From NCBI GenBank assembly GCA_030609785.1, contig JAUWTC010000080.1, positions 1 to 8,480 of the forward strand: a stretch of DNA of 8,480 bases, written 5' to 3'. The DNA comes from Holophagae bacterium. GTDB lineage: Bacteria; Acidobacteriota; Thermoanaerobaculia; Thermoanaerobaculales; Sulfomarinibacteraceae. A model generated the notes under the pieces. The model worked only from the letters and a program-made list of their open reading frames with translations, was not told the origin of the DNA and made no database searches. This document shows positions 1 through 5,217 of this stretch, piece by piece (position 1 is the first letter of the stretch; the number at the start of each line of letters is the position of its first letter). The translations under genes and the position numbers were made by a program.

Positions 1-492
1 AATGACCATGAACGTATTCTGGAGGGCCGCAAGGACCCCCTTGAGGCTGGTGCCGAGAAAACCCATCAATTGACCCGGCTTGATCATCTCAAACGGCTTA
101 AAATTCTGATTTTCCGATGGCTCGATCGGTAGAATCTCGAACGGAAGTTGCTCTGCCCAGACCTGGACTGAAGCCCACAGCTGATCAACCCGTTCTTCAT
201 ACTTGGGAACGGCCGCGGTGAACTGGTTGATCGACCCACCAACGATGGCGCCTACACCTGAGAGCACCCCGCCCAGCACCAACACCACGACCAGAACCGC
301 GAGCACGGTCGGAACCCTGTATCGGGTCAGCAAGGCGACCGCCGGCAAACACAATATTGCCAGAAATGCCGCCAGGACGAACGGGACCAGTAGTGGCCCG
401 GCGAATCGGATGCCTCCGATGACGATGATTGTTGCAGCTGCCATCACGAGGAATTGCGCCCCGCCCCGAGATCGATCGTTCGTGCCTGTCAT
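1..492 (-). CDS. AI-2E family transporter (UPF0118/PF01594-type permease), N-terminal part
   Basis: The minus strand is open from base 492 to the left edge and gives 164 residues; the gene continues outside the window. The product starts MTGTNDRSRGG and has three hydrophobic stretches at about residues 14-30, 33-55 and 60-86, followed by a soluble amphipathic region with QFTAAVPKYEERVDQ. The pattern of two close membrane segments with GPLLVPFVLAAFLAI and a RYRVPTVLAVLVVVLVLG segment, then a polar helical loop ending in a YEE/Q-rich stretch, is what I know from the N-terminal third of AI-2E exporter family permeases (usually 340-400 residues). These are inner-membrane proteins with varied substrates (autoinducer-2 efflux in TqsA, Na+/H+ exchange in others), so the substrate is not predictable. 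ATG at 490-492 is the first sensible start; no clear Shine-Dalgarno precedes it. The upstream region is element copy A on the opposite strand, beginning 21 bases away, so any promoter lies in or behind that element. Confidence 0.85.
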   Translation of the reverse strand, partial: MTGTNDRSRGGAQFLVMAAATIIVIGGIRFAGPLLVPFVLAAFLAILCLPAVALLTRYRVPTVLAVLVVVLVLGGVLSGVGAIVGGSINQFTAAVPKYEERVDQLWASVQVWAEQLPFEILPIEPSENQNFKPFEMIKPGQLMGFLGTSLKGVLAALQNTFMVI

Positions 493-513
493 GGACGTAT
501 GGTAGCAAGGATG

Positions 514-561
514 GACGCTGGGAAGCGAGGAAGCTGGGACGCTGGAACGCCGGGATTCGAG
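514..561 (+). repeat. Tandem degenerate octamer tract, copy A
   Basis: Six head-to-tail 8-bp units can be read without gaps: GACGCTGG, GAAGCGAG, GAAGCTGG, GACGCTGG, AACGCCGG, GATTCGAG. The consensus is GAnGCTGG. The tract ends 8 bases before the first conserved box of the structured core at 570, exactly the spacing found in the inverted copy at 1756-1803, so the octamers appear to be a fixed part of the element and not an independent microsatellite. Confidence 0.85.
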
Positions 562-569
562 AGCACCCC

Positions 570-852
570 CTCTCCGACGGGGCGTGCCGTCCTTGATGTT
601 GTCCTGGGGCGCCCTCCCGGTTTGAACAACGTTGCGGTCAACGTCAAGGGGGGCAACCCACGGCGAGCGCCCCGGCGACCGCATGTCGGCTGACGGTGTA
701 GGCCGCCGAGGTTGTTTTCCGGAGGGGCGGTGCTCTCCCAGCTTCCGAAAAACACGCCCCTCCGGAAAACTGCCGAGCGGGGGCGCGCTCGCGCGCTCCC
801 GAAGGCCGGGGTTGGGGCTTGCAGTGTCGAGCCTGGGGTCTCGTCCCGAACC
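570..852 (+). ncRNA. Structured core of a duplicated element, copy A (candidate non-coding RNA or folded-DNA element)
   Basis: No convincing protein is encoded here. The core shares ordered conserved boxes with copy B. Box 1 is CTCTCCGACGGGGCGTGCC at 570-588 (16 of 19 identical). Box 2 is 652-696, starting GGCAAC and ending GTCGGCTGACGG (37 of 45 identical, no gap). Box 3 is GTAGGCCGCCG at 698-708. Box 4 is GAAGGCCGGGGTTGG at 801-815 (14 of 15). Box 5 is CCCGAACC at 845-852. Between the boxes are helices: P1 590-601 with 639-650 (12 bp with U-G wobbles), extended after one mismatch by TGCC/GGCA (585-588/652-655); P2 714-732 with 753-770 (18 bp, one bulged G at 730); P3 778-787 with 792-801 (10 bp, CUCG loop). 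GGTT (810-813) can pair with AACC (849-852). The same helices occur at the same places in copy B with different sequence. Function and transcription are unknown, and I do not recognise it as a named RNA family. Confidence 0.7.
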
Positions 853-872
853 TGGACTATATTCCCAACCTC

Positions 873-911
873 TTGTACGGTTCGGGCGTGATGAATTCAA
901 GAGCCGTGCAA
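873..911 (+). other. 11-bp hairpin between element copy A and the TPR-like ORF
   Basis: TTGTACGGTTC (873-883) pairs with GAGCCGTGCAA (901-911) over 11 positions as RNA, two of them G-U wobbles, with a 17-base loop. No T-run follows, so it is not a standard terminator on the plus strand. It has no clear counterpart beside copy B. It could be a further helix of the copy A transcript or a leader structure for the ORF at 944. The tetranucleotides resemble group II intron domain V arms but in the wrong order. Confidence 0.45.
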
Positions 912-943
912 CATAACAAACCGCCGATTTCCGCGCAGCATTC

Positions 944-1330
944 ATGCAATCTGATTGCTGGTTAGGCTTAGCCGGCGTCTTACCACTGTTTTCCACAACA
1001 CCCTTTTTGAACAAAGGGCACCTCGACCAGTTCGAAACAGCCATGCTCCTCGGCAACATCGGTTCAACTCTTAACGAACTCGGCCACCAACCCGAAAACC
1101 ACTGGGCGTACAGCGCCGCGCGGACCTTCCACGCTGTCGGTCACCATATCGACCCAGAGGATCCCGGCAACCTCGAGAGCCTCTTCTACACGTATGTAAA
1201 CCTCGACGACCGTCAGGGGACTCAGCGCGTGCTTGACATGTTTGCTGAGGTTGGAGGCCAGTACGAGCACCGCGATCGTCTGCTCGAGTTTGCCAAGGAA
1301 GAGGGCCTCCAAGTCCCTGTATCTAATTGA
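944..1330 (+). CDS. Small TPR-like protein, possibly the 3' remnant of a larger gene
   Basis: This 128-residue frame lies between the two inverted element copies. From about residue 27 onward it reads like helical-repeat protein: AMLLGNIGSTLNELGH, then HIDPEDPGNLESLFYTYVNL followed by DDRQGTQRVLDMFAEVGG, which fits the loose TPR spacing (DP.N...L...Y..L.D...A..VL), then a final charged helix ending KEEGLQVPVSN. Codons there are mostly G/C-ending and natural. The first 26 or so codons are different: they include three TTA codons and encode a nondescript hydrophobic stretch. No Shine-Dalgarno precedes ATG 944, and an in-frame TAA lies at 914-916. I infer that the true 5' part was lost and that the start is accidental, or that translation begins at an internal site. 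TPR domains mediate protein-protein contacts; no specific role can be given. The opposite strand is also open here, but its product is low-complexity Arg/Pro-rich. Confidence 0.5.
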   Translation: MQSDCWLGLAGVLPLFSTTPFLNKGHLDQFETAMLLGNIGSTLNELGHQPENHWAYSAARTFHAVGHHIDPEDPGNLESLFYTYVNLDDRQGTQRVLDMFAEVGGQYEHRDRLLEFAKEEGLQVPVSN

Positions 1331-1466
1331 AGTATGCACCTTACGAAACAGGGTTGAACGCATCCCGCCCGGGAACCAGCGCCCAAATGGAGGATCCATA
1401 CGCGCATTACGCGGATGTTGATCAGGCGGTCGGCTAAAACGGTTCCTGGTCTGATGATTGACTAGG
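1331..1466. other. Spacer between the TPR-like ORF and element copy B
   Basis: No gene is visible in these 136 bases. A weak imperfect dyad lies around 1393-1415 (ATCC...CGCG / CGCG...GAT). The part next to 1467 may still belong to the 3' end of copy B: on the minus strand the bases after box 5 loosely resemble those after box 5 of copy A (a GACT/AGTC-containing, AT-richer segment), too weakly to set a boundary. Confidence 0.4.
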
Positions 1467-1747
1467 GGTTCGGGTTGCCAACGCCCTTGATTCCAACCCC
1501 GGTCTTCTGGCGCGCCCTCCGGGCGCACCAGCGTCGCCTTTTCTGCGGGGCCGTATCGGGGTGTTAAACGAAAGAAAAGACCGCGGCCCCGCAGAAAAGA
1601 CGAGCGGCGGCCTACTGCCGTCAGCCGACTTGCGATTTCCGAGGCTCTCGCCGAGCGTTGCCAGGTGTCGGCTTTCTTCGCATCCACGTCTTGATCGAAA
1701 GATCTGCCCGGTGAAGAAAGCCGCACCAGGCACGCACCGCCCGAGAG
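1467..1747 (-). ncRNA. Structured core of the duplicated element, copy B (inverted)
   Basis: Reading the minus strand, the boxes of copy A recur in the same order. Box 1 is CTCTCGGGCGGTGCGTGCC at 1747-1729. Box 2 is 1662-1618, from GGCAAC to GTCGGCTGACGG. Box 3 is GTAGGCCGCCG at 1615-1605. Box 4 is GAAGACCGGGGTTGG at 1507-1493. Box 5 is CCCGAACC at 1474-1467. The helices are P1 GGTGCGGCTTTCTTC (1727-1713) with 1679-1664, 15 bp with one bulged A, extended by TGCC/GGCA after a single mismatch; P2 CTTTTCTGCGGGGCCG (1599-1584) with 1553-1538, 16 bp; P3 CTGGTGCGCCC (1531-1521) with 1517-1507, 11 bp with a GGA loop; and GGGGTT (1500-1495) with AACCCC (1470-1465). The P1 loop holds GATC-TTTC-GATC. 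It follows the antiporter gene in the same direction, so it would be transcribed as its 3' region unless it has its own promoter. Confidence 0.7.
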
Positions 1748-1755
1748 GTGGCCCT

Positions 1756-1803
1756 CCTGCTTTCTGGCGTCCCAGCCTCCTAGCTTTCCAGCCTCCCAGC
1801 CTC
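1756..1803 (-). repeat. Tandem degenerate octamer tract, copy B, overlapping the antiporter stop codon
   Basis: On the minus strand the six units are GAGGCTGG, GAGGCTGG, AAAGCTAG, GAGGCTGG, GACGCCAG, AAAGCAGG, with no gaps. The tract ends 8 bases before box 1 of the copy B core, the same spacing as in copy A. The third unit supplies the TAG stop codon of the antiporter gene (1780-1782), so the first three octamers are translated. Confidence 0.85.
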
Positions 1804-3633
1804 CGAGAGTTCATCCGTTTCTGCCCGGCTGATCATCTCCTCCAACCGCTCCAGCGCCGGGCCCTTCTCAACCAGCAGGACCAGGGTGGTGCCTGGCTCC
1901 GGGGCATCGAGGGAAATACGGAAACTGGGATCACCGTCGTGCCAGGCCACCAACGGGAGGATCTGCTGATCGAACTCTCGACCTAGCTCCCGCATGGTTT
2001 GGGTCATGCCATCCTCAGCCAGGTCGACTTCCACGGTAACTGCCGTGTCACTTTCCAATCGGCGGATCCAGCGGGCGACGTCAACACTCTGGCCACTCAG
2101 CAAATCCATCCAGCCCCGTGACCGGCGCCCGACGTCCTCGGGGGGTACCTGGAGGGCGACCACCGGGTGCTCCACTCCGAACTCTGAATGCACCAGATCG
2201 GCGACCAGAAGATTGAGTTCATCGTTCGTGGTTGCCGCGATCACCAGGGAATCCCGTTCGACCCCGGCCTCTTCGTAGGTCGTCGAATCCCTGGCATCTC
2301 CACAAACGGTCGATACGCCCGTAGCCCTCAAAGGCTCCAAACGCCAGGACACCCCGTCGATACCGACGACCGCGCGGCCACTCTTCTTCAAGCCTTGAGC
2401 CAGCAAAACCGTCAATGGATTGGCGCCGACAAACACCGCCCGAAGTCGAGCCGGGTCCGAGGCATAGCCCAGAACCCGAGGCAAGGTGACGGCCATGACC
2501 GTAGACCAGGTGACTGTCATCAAGATCCCCAGATAGACGAGGCCCTCCAGCGCCTGGGCGCCTTCAACACCCAGGGCCACCATATGCTGGGCTGCCAGCG
2601 AGGCCACTGCCGCGGCGACGATGCCCCGTGGAGCGGTCAGGCCGACCACCAGACGTTCCTTCCATGCCAATTGGGACGGCCACACCGAAGCGACAACCGA
2701 AACCGGGCGAACAACCAGGATCAAAAGGACGATGACCGCCGGTCCCTTCCAACCCAGTTCCAGCATGGCGCCCAGGTCCAAAGCTCCGGCCAGCAGGATG
2801 AAGAGCATTGAGATCACCAGGGTCGTCAGTTGGCCCTTGAACGCCTTGACCGACACCAGGTCCGGCAGCTCGGCCGCCGACATCGTGAACCCCATGACCA
2901 TCGCCGCCAGGATGCCCGCTTGGGGCGCCTGGTGCTCGGCCAACTCGTAGCACACCATCAGGAGGGCCAGTATCGTCAAATTCCGCAGCTCACCGCTGAC
3001 CAGCCGCGTGCGAACAACCAATTTGGCCACCGCCCCTGCGGCAAAACCCAGAATGACCCCGGTCAGCGTGATGACAGTCAATTGGGTCAAGAGCTCCCTC
3101 AGCGGAATGCCGGCACGCTCGGTCCACTGCAGCACGAAATAGGCCAGGAGCGCCCCAACGGGATCGATCAGCAGGCCCTCGGACAGCAGCACCGTCTTGA
3201 CCTCACGCGGCGCGATCAAGTGGCGCAGCAGGGGTACGATCACCGTCGGTCCGGTGACGGTCATAATCGCCCCGAACAGAGAAGCCATCGGCCAGGGCAT
3301 CCCGAGGACCAGATGAGCCGCAAGGGCCGCTCCCACTCCGGTGACCACCACCCCGATCGTCAGCAAGTTTCGAACCGGTCCTCCCACCTCGAGTAACCGA
3401 CGTGGGTCAAGGGTCAGGCCGCCTTCGAACAGAATGATGGCGACGCCCAGATGGACCAGCGCGGTCAAGAGCTCCGGCCCCAGGGCCTCCGGAGCGAACA
3501 GGGCCAACCCGGCCGGTCCGCAAAGGATCCCCAACACCAGCAACGGCAAGATCGCCGGCACCTGGAATCTCTCGGCCAGAATCTGGGCAGCAATACCCAA
3601 AGCAACCGCCGCGACCAGCGTTGTCAGTATCAT
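1780..3633 (-). CDS. Monovalent cation:proton antiporter (CPA-type) with C-terminal TrkA-N-like domain
   Basis: The product has 617 residues from ATG 3633 (MILTTLVAAV). Residues 1-390 form a polytopic Na+/H+ exchanger domain, by eye 12-13 hydrophobic segments. Family landmarks are ILFEGGLTLDP (67-77), GAIMTVTGPTVIVPLLRHL (121-139), SEGLLIDPVGA (151-161), an Arg in VVRP (309) and LTAPRGIVAAAVASL (332-346). Residues about 397-495 resemble a TrkA-N/RCK Rossmann fold: VFVGANPLTVLLAQGL, an acidic residue after strand 2 (GID), CGDARD, and IAATTNDELNLL. Residues 496-600 give a further cytoplasmic tail. The role is exchange of Na+ or K+ for H+ at the inner membrane for pH or salt balance, perhaps gated by nucleotide; the ion is inferred, not shown. 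The frame is open a further 25 codons upstream, but these read through repeat sequence, so M26 is taken as start although no good Shine-Dalgarno is visible. The last residues (SEAGRLES) are encoded by repeat octamers. Confidence 0.88.
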   Translation of the reverse strand: MILTTLVAAVALGIAAQILAERFQVPAILPLLVLGILCGPAGLALFAPEALGPELLTALVHLGVAIILFEGGLTLDPRRLLEVGGPVRNLLTIGVVVTGVGAALAAHLVLGMPWPMASLFGAIMTVTGPTVIVPLLRHLIAPREVKTVLLSEGLLIDPVGALLAYFVLQWTERAGIPLRELLTQLTVITLTGVILGFAAGAVAKLVVRTRLVSGELRNLTILALLMVCYELAEHQAPQAGILAAMVMGFTMSAAELPDLVSVKAFKGQLTTLVISMLFILLAGALDLGAMLELGWKGPAVIVLLILVVRPVSVVASVWPSQLAWKERLVVGLTAPRGIVAAAVASLAAQHMVALGVEGAQALEGLVYLGILMTVTWSTVMAVTLPRVLGYASDPARLRAVFVGANPLTVLLAQGLKKSGRAVVGIDGVSWRLEPLRATGVSTVCGDARDSTTYEEAGVERDSLVIAATTNDELNLLVADLVHSEFGVEHPVVALQVPPEDVGRRSRGWMDLLSGQSVDVARWIRRLESDTAVTVEVDLAEDGMTQTMRELGREFDQQILPLVAWHDGDPSFRISLDAPEPGTTLVLLVEKGPALERLEEMISRAETDELSEAGRLES

Positions 3634-3682
3634 CGCGTCAGTGTAGCTGACCCACAGACAACCTCTGCAGAAGCAAAGACAG

Positions 3683-3763
3683 TTGAACCACAAAGACACG
3701 AAGAGCACTAAGTGTCTTTATTAAAATGACTTCCTTTGTGGCCTTCGTGTCTTCGTGGTTCAA
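3683..3763. repeat. Long inverted repeat (TTGAACCAC...AAGACACGAAG type) upstream of the antiporter
   Basis: Left arm 3683-3703 is TTGAACCAC + A + AAGACACGAAG. The right arm 3743-3763 is its reverse complement with one mismatch (20 of 21), and weaker matching continues inward (CACTAAG against CACAAAG). The central 20 or so bases are AT-rich (TCTTTATTAAAATGAC). Short repeats of this wording (CACAAAGACACGAAGG) are, from general knowledge, scattered in many environmental bacterial genomes. Lying between the saccharopine dehydrogenase stop and the antiporter start, the hairpin could act as a terminator or leader structure on the minus strand. The AT-rich loop (minus strand TTTTAATAAAG) could also hold a -10 region; neither is proven. 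Confidence 0.8.
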
Positions 3764-3801
3764 TTGTGTTCTTGTTTCCCACGGATCACTTGAGAACGGA
3801 T

Positions 3802-3820
3802 AGCTGAGAGCTGAGAGCTC
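3802..3820. repeat. Tandem heptamer AGCTGAG at the 3' end of the saccharopine dehydrogenase gene
   Basis: AGCTGAG occurs twice in tandem (3802-3808, 3809-3815), followed by a partial unit AGCTC. It abuts the minus-strand TAG stop codon (3822-3820), so coding sequence gives way directly to repeat, as at the antiporter stop. The 8-bp palindrome AGAGCTCT spans 3814-3821. Confidence 0.7.
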
Positions 3821-5196
3821 TATATCACCCCATTGGCCTTATGGCACCCCTCCAACGGCTCCCGGGTCAGGGTGAAGCGCAGGCCCTCGTCCTTGAGCTG
3901 GGCCAAGACCGGCTTGTAGATCGCATCGTGGGTCGGCAGCAGGCACCCGGAAAGTTGGAGGTCCCCGCGCAACATCATCTCCGCCGCCAGCGCGGTCGGC
4001 AGACCAACGGTCTTGGCCATCGCGGACATCCCGCAGGCATCGCCGGTATCGACCATGGTGTAGGTCACCCGTTCACAGGCCGAGGCACGGTCCGGGTACT
4101 CGACATCCATCTGGTGCACCAGGATCACCATGTCGTGGTCGCCCGGTTGGGGCGCCAGCCGCTGTTCCAGAAGGTGGGCGAGCATGTCGGCAACCGTGTG
4201 CCCTTGGCATCCGCTGGGCTCCTGGTCAAACAGCCCCAGAAACCGCAAGTTCCTGATCACTTCGCCGGTGGGATTGAGTTCGAGGAAGAGGGTCGCTGCC
4301 TCGACCACCCGGTCCGCCGGCACCGGCAGGGGCAGAAACATACCGACCACTTCGCGCGGCGACAATTCCGCCAGGTCTGGAATCGTCAGACCGGTATTGG
4401 TCAGGCCCAGCTTGACGATCCGCGACCAGGTGTCGCAGAAACCGGGCCACCGCAAGGTCCCCCGAATCATCGTCTTTACGTGGTGGAGGTCAAAATGGTC
4501 CCGGTAACTCAGGGAATCCCGGTTGGGATAAGCCTCGAGCGTCCCGACGCCCTCGACCTCGACCGGCCAAGTATGAAGGAAGAGTCTGCGATGCGGCACG
4601 ATACGGATCTGGCCGTCGACCATGTATTGTGCCCCGGCGCGCCCAGCGGTCGCGACATTCCAGGGATTCCAGGTGATCAGATATTTGAGGGGATTGGATA
4701 AGGAATCCGGTGCCGGCACGCCGGACCCGAATGACCGAAAGGACAGGATTTTCCCATTCTCGGCCCTGACATCCTCGACCGCATCCATCGCCATCATGTG
4801 GTCGATGCCGGGATCGAGTCCCATCTCCCCGAGCAGCATGACATTCTGGTCGCGGGCCCAGCCCTCGAGTTCCCGGGTTTCGTCCGACAAATAGGACACC
4901 GAGACCATGTGGGCGCCTTCTTCGACGCAGTGCCGGGCGACGGCGGCCTGGAAGCGAGGGGCCAGCAGGTTGCAGACGACGTCGGCGCCCTTGATCGCGG
5001 CGGCCAGTTCCGGCTCCTCGGTCGCGTCCAGCGCCATCGCCCGAGCGTGGGGCGTATCCCCGATCCGCGCCTGGGCAGCGGCCACGTCCATGTCGGCGAC
5101 GACGACCTCCCAGCCTTGTTCAGGACCGAGATCGACCAAACGGCGGATCAGATAGGGCGCTGACCGTCCTGCCCCGAGAATAACGACCTTTTTCAT
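3820..5196 (-). CDS. Saccharopine dehydrogenase family protein (LYS9-like)
   Basis: The 458-residue product has an N-terminal NAD(P)-binding Rossmann motif (VVILGAGRSAPYLIRRL, 4-20) with an acidic strand-2 end (VVVADMD, 31-37). A catalytic/dimer domain follows, with GEMGLDPGIDHMMAMD (123-138), FGSGVPAPDSLSNPLKY (156-172), EAYPNRDSLSYRD (221-233) and TMIRGTLRWPGFCDTW (242-257). The end returns to the Rossmann unit with TVGLPTALAAEMMLRG (396-411). These match the yeast Lys9 type (glutamate-forming, saccharopine to aminoadipate semialdehyde plus glutamate) well, and length and order are normal. No lysine-ketoglutarate reductase domain is fused, so the partner enzyme would have to be elsewhere. 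Related reductases act in carboxynorspermidine synthesis, but the NRDSL and RGTLR(W/Y)PGF motifs favour saccharopine dehydrogenase. It lies 21 bases after argF, suggesting co-transcription. Confidence 0.85.
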   Translation of the reverse strand: MKKVVILGAGRSAPYLIRRLVDLGPEQGWEVVVADMDVAAAQARIGDTPHARAMALDATEEPELAAAIKGADVVCNLLAPRFQAAVARHCVEEGAHMVSVSYLSDETRELEGWARDQNVMLLGEMGLDPGIDHMMAMDAVEDVRAENGKILSFRSFGSGVPAPDSLSNPLKYLITWNPWNVATAGRAGAQYMVDGQIRIVPHRRLFLHTWPVEVEGVGTLEAYPNRDSLSYRDHFDLHHVKTMIRGTLRWPGFCDTWSRIVKLGLTNTGLTIPDLAELSPREVVGMFLPLPVPADRVVEAATLFLELNPTGEVIRNLRFLGLFDQEPSGCQGHTVADMLAHLLEQRLAPQPGDHDMVILVHQMDVEYPDRASACERVTYTMVDTGDACGMSAMAKTVGLPTALAAEMMLRGDLQLSGCLLPTHDAIYKPVLAQLKDEGLRFTLTREPLEGCHKANGVI

Positions 5197-5200
5197 ACTT

Positions 5201-5206
5201 TCTCCT
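5201..5206 (-). promoter_or_regulatory. Ribosome binding site of the saccharopine dehydrogenase gene
   Basis: AGGAGA on the minus strand lies 4 bases before ATG 5196, inside the purine-rich 21-base gap after the argF stop. It supports the chosen start and independent initiation within the operon. Confidence 0.75.
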
Positions 5207-5217
5207 CTTCCCCGAAC

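Noticed and set aside
514..561. CRISPR array
   Set aside because: The units are 8 bp, contiguous and degenerate, with no spacers and no cas genes.
570..911. Degenerate group II intron (GUGCG-like start in copy B, ACGGTTC/GAGCCGTG arms near copy A)
   Set aside because: The domain V arms are in the wrong order, copy A lacks the GUGCG start, copy B lacks the arms, and no reverse transcriptase is present.
1623..1673. Alternative pairing AGCCGAC/GTCGGCT in copy B as a riboswitch-like switch
   Set aside because: Copy A has no equivalent partner, so the alternative helix is not conserved, and no gene lies suitably downstream.
1064..1726. Minus-strand open frame of about 220 codons across the TPR-like ORF and copy B
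   Set aside because: Its product is Arg/Pro/Ser-rich without domain character and it runs through P1-P3 of the structured element; the plus-strand frame has better codon use and a TPR-like pattern.
514..1803. Insertion sequence with terminal inverted repeats
   Set aside because: The inverted copies are about 338 bp with internal structure, no transposase is encoded, and no target-site duplication is visible at the outer ends.
1561..1986. Plus-strand open frame overlapping copy B and the antiporter 3' end
   Set aside because: It is antisense to the antiporter and repeat-derived, with low-complexity Pro/Arg-rich sequence.
3634..3708. 25-codon N-terminal extension of the antiporter
   Set aside because: It is encoded partly by the inverted repeat, is Cys/Trp-rich and unlike the family; MILTT matches the usual start of the first membrane helix.
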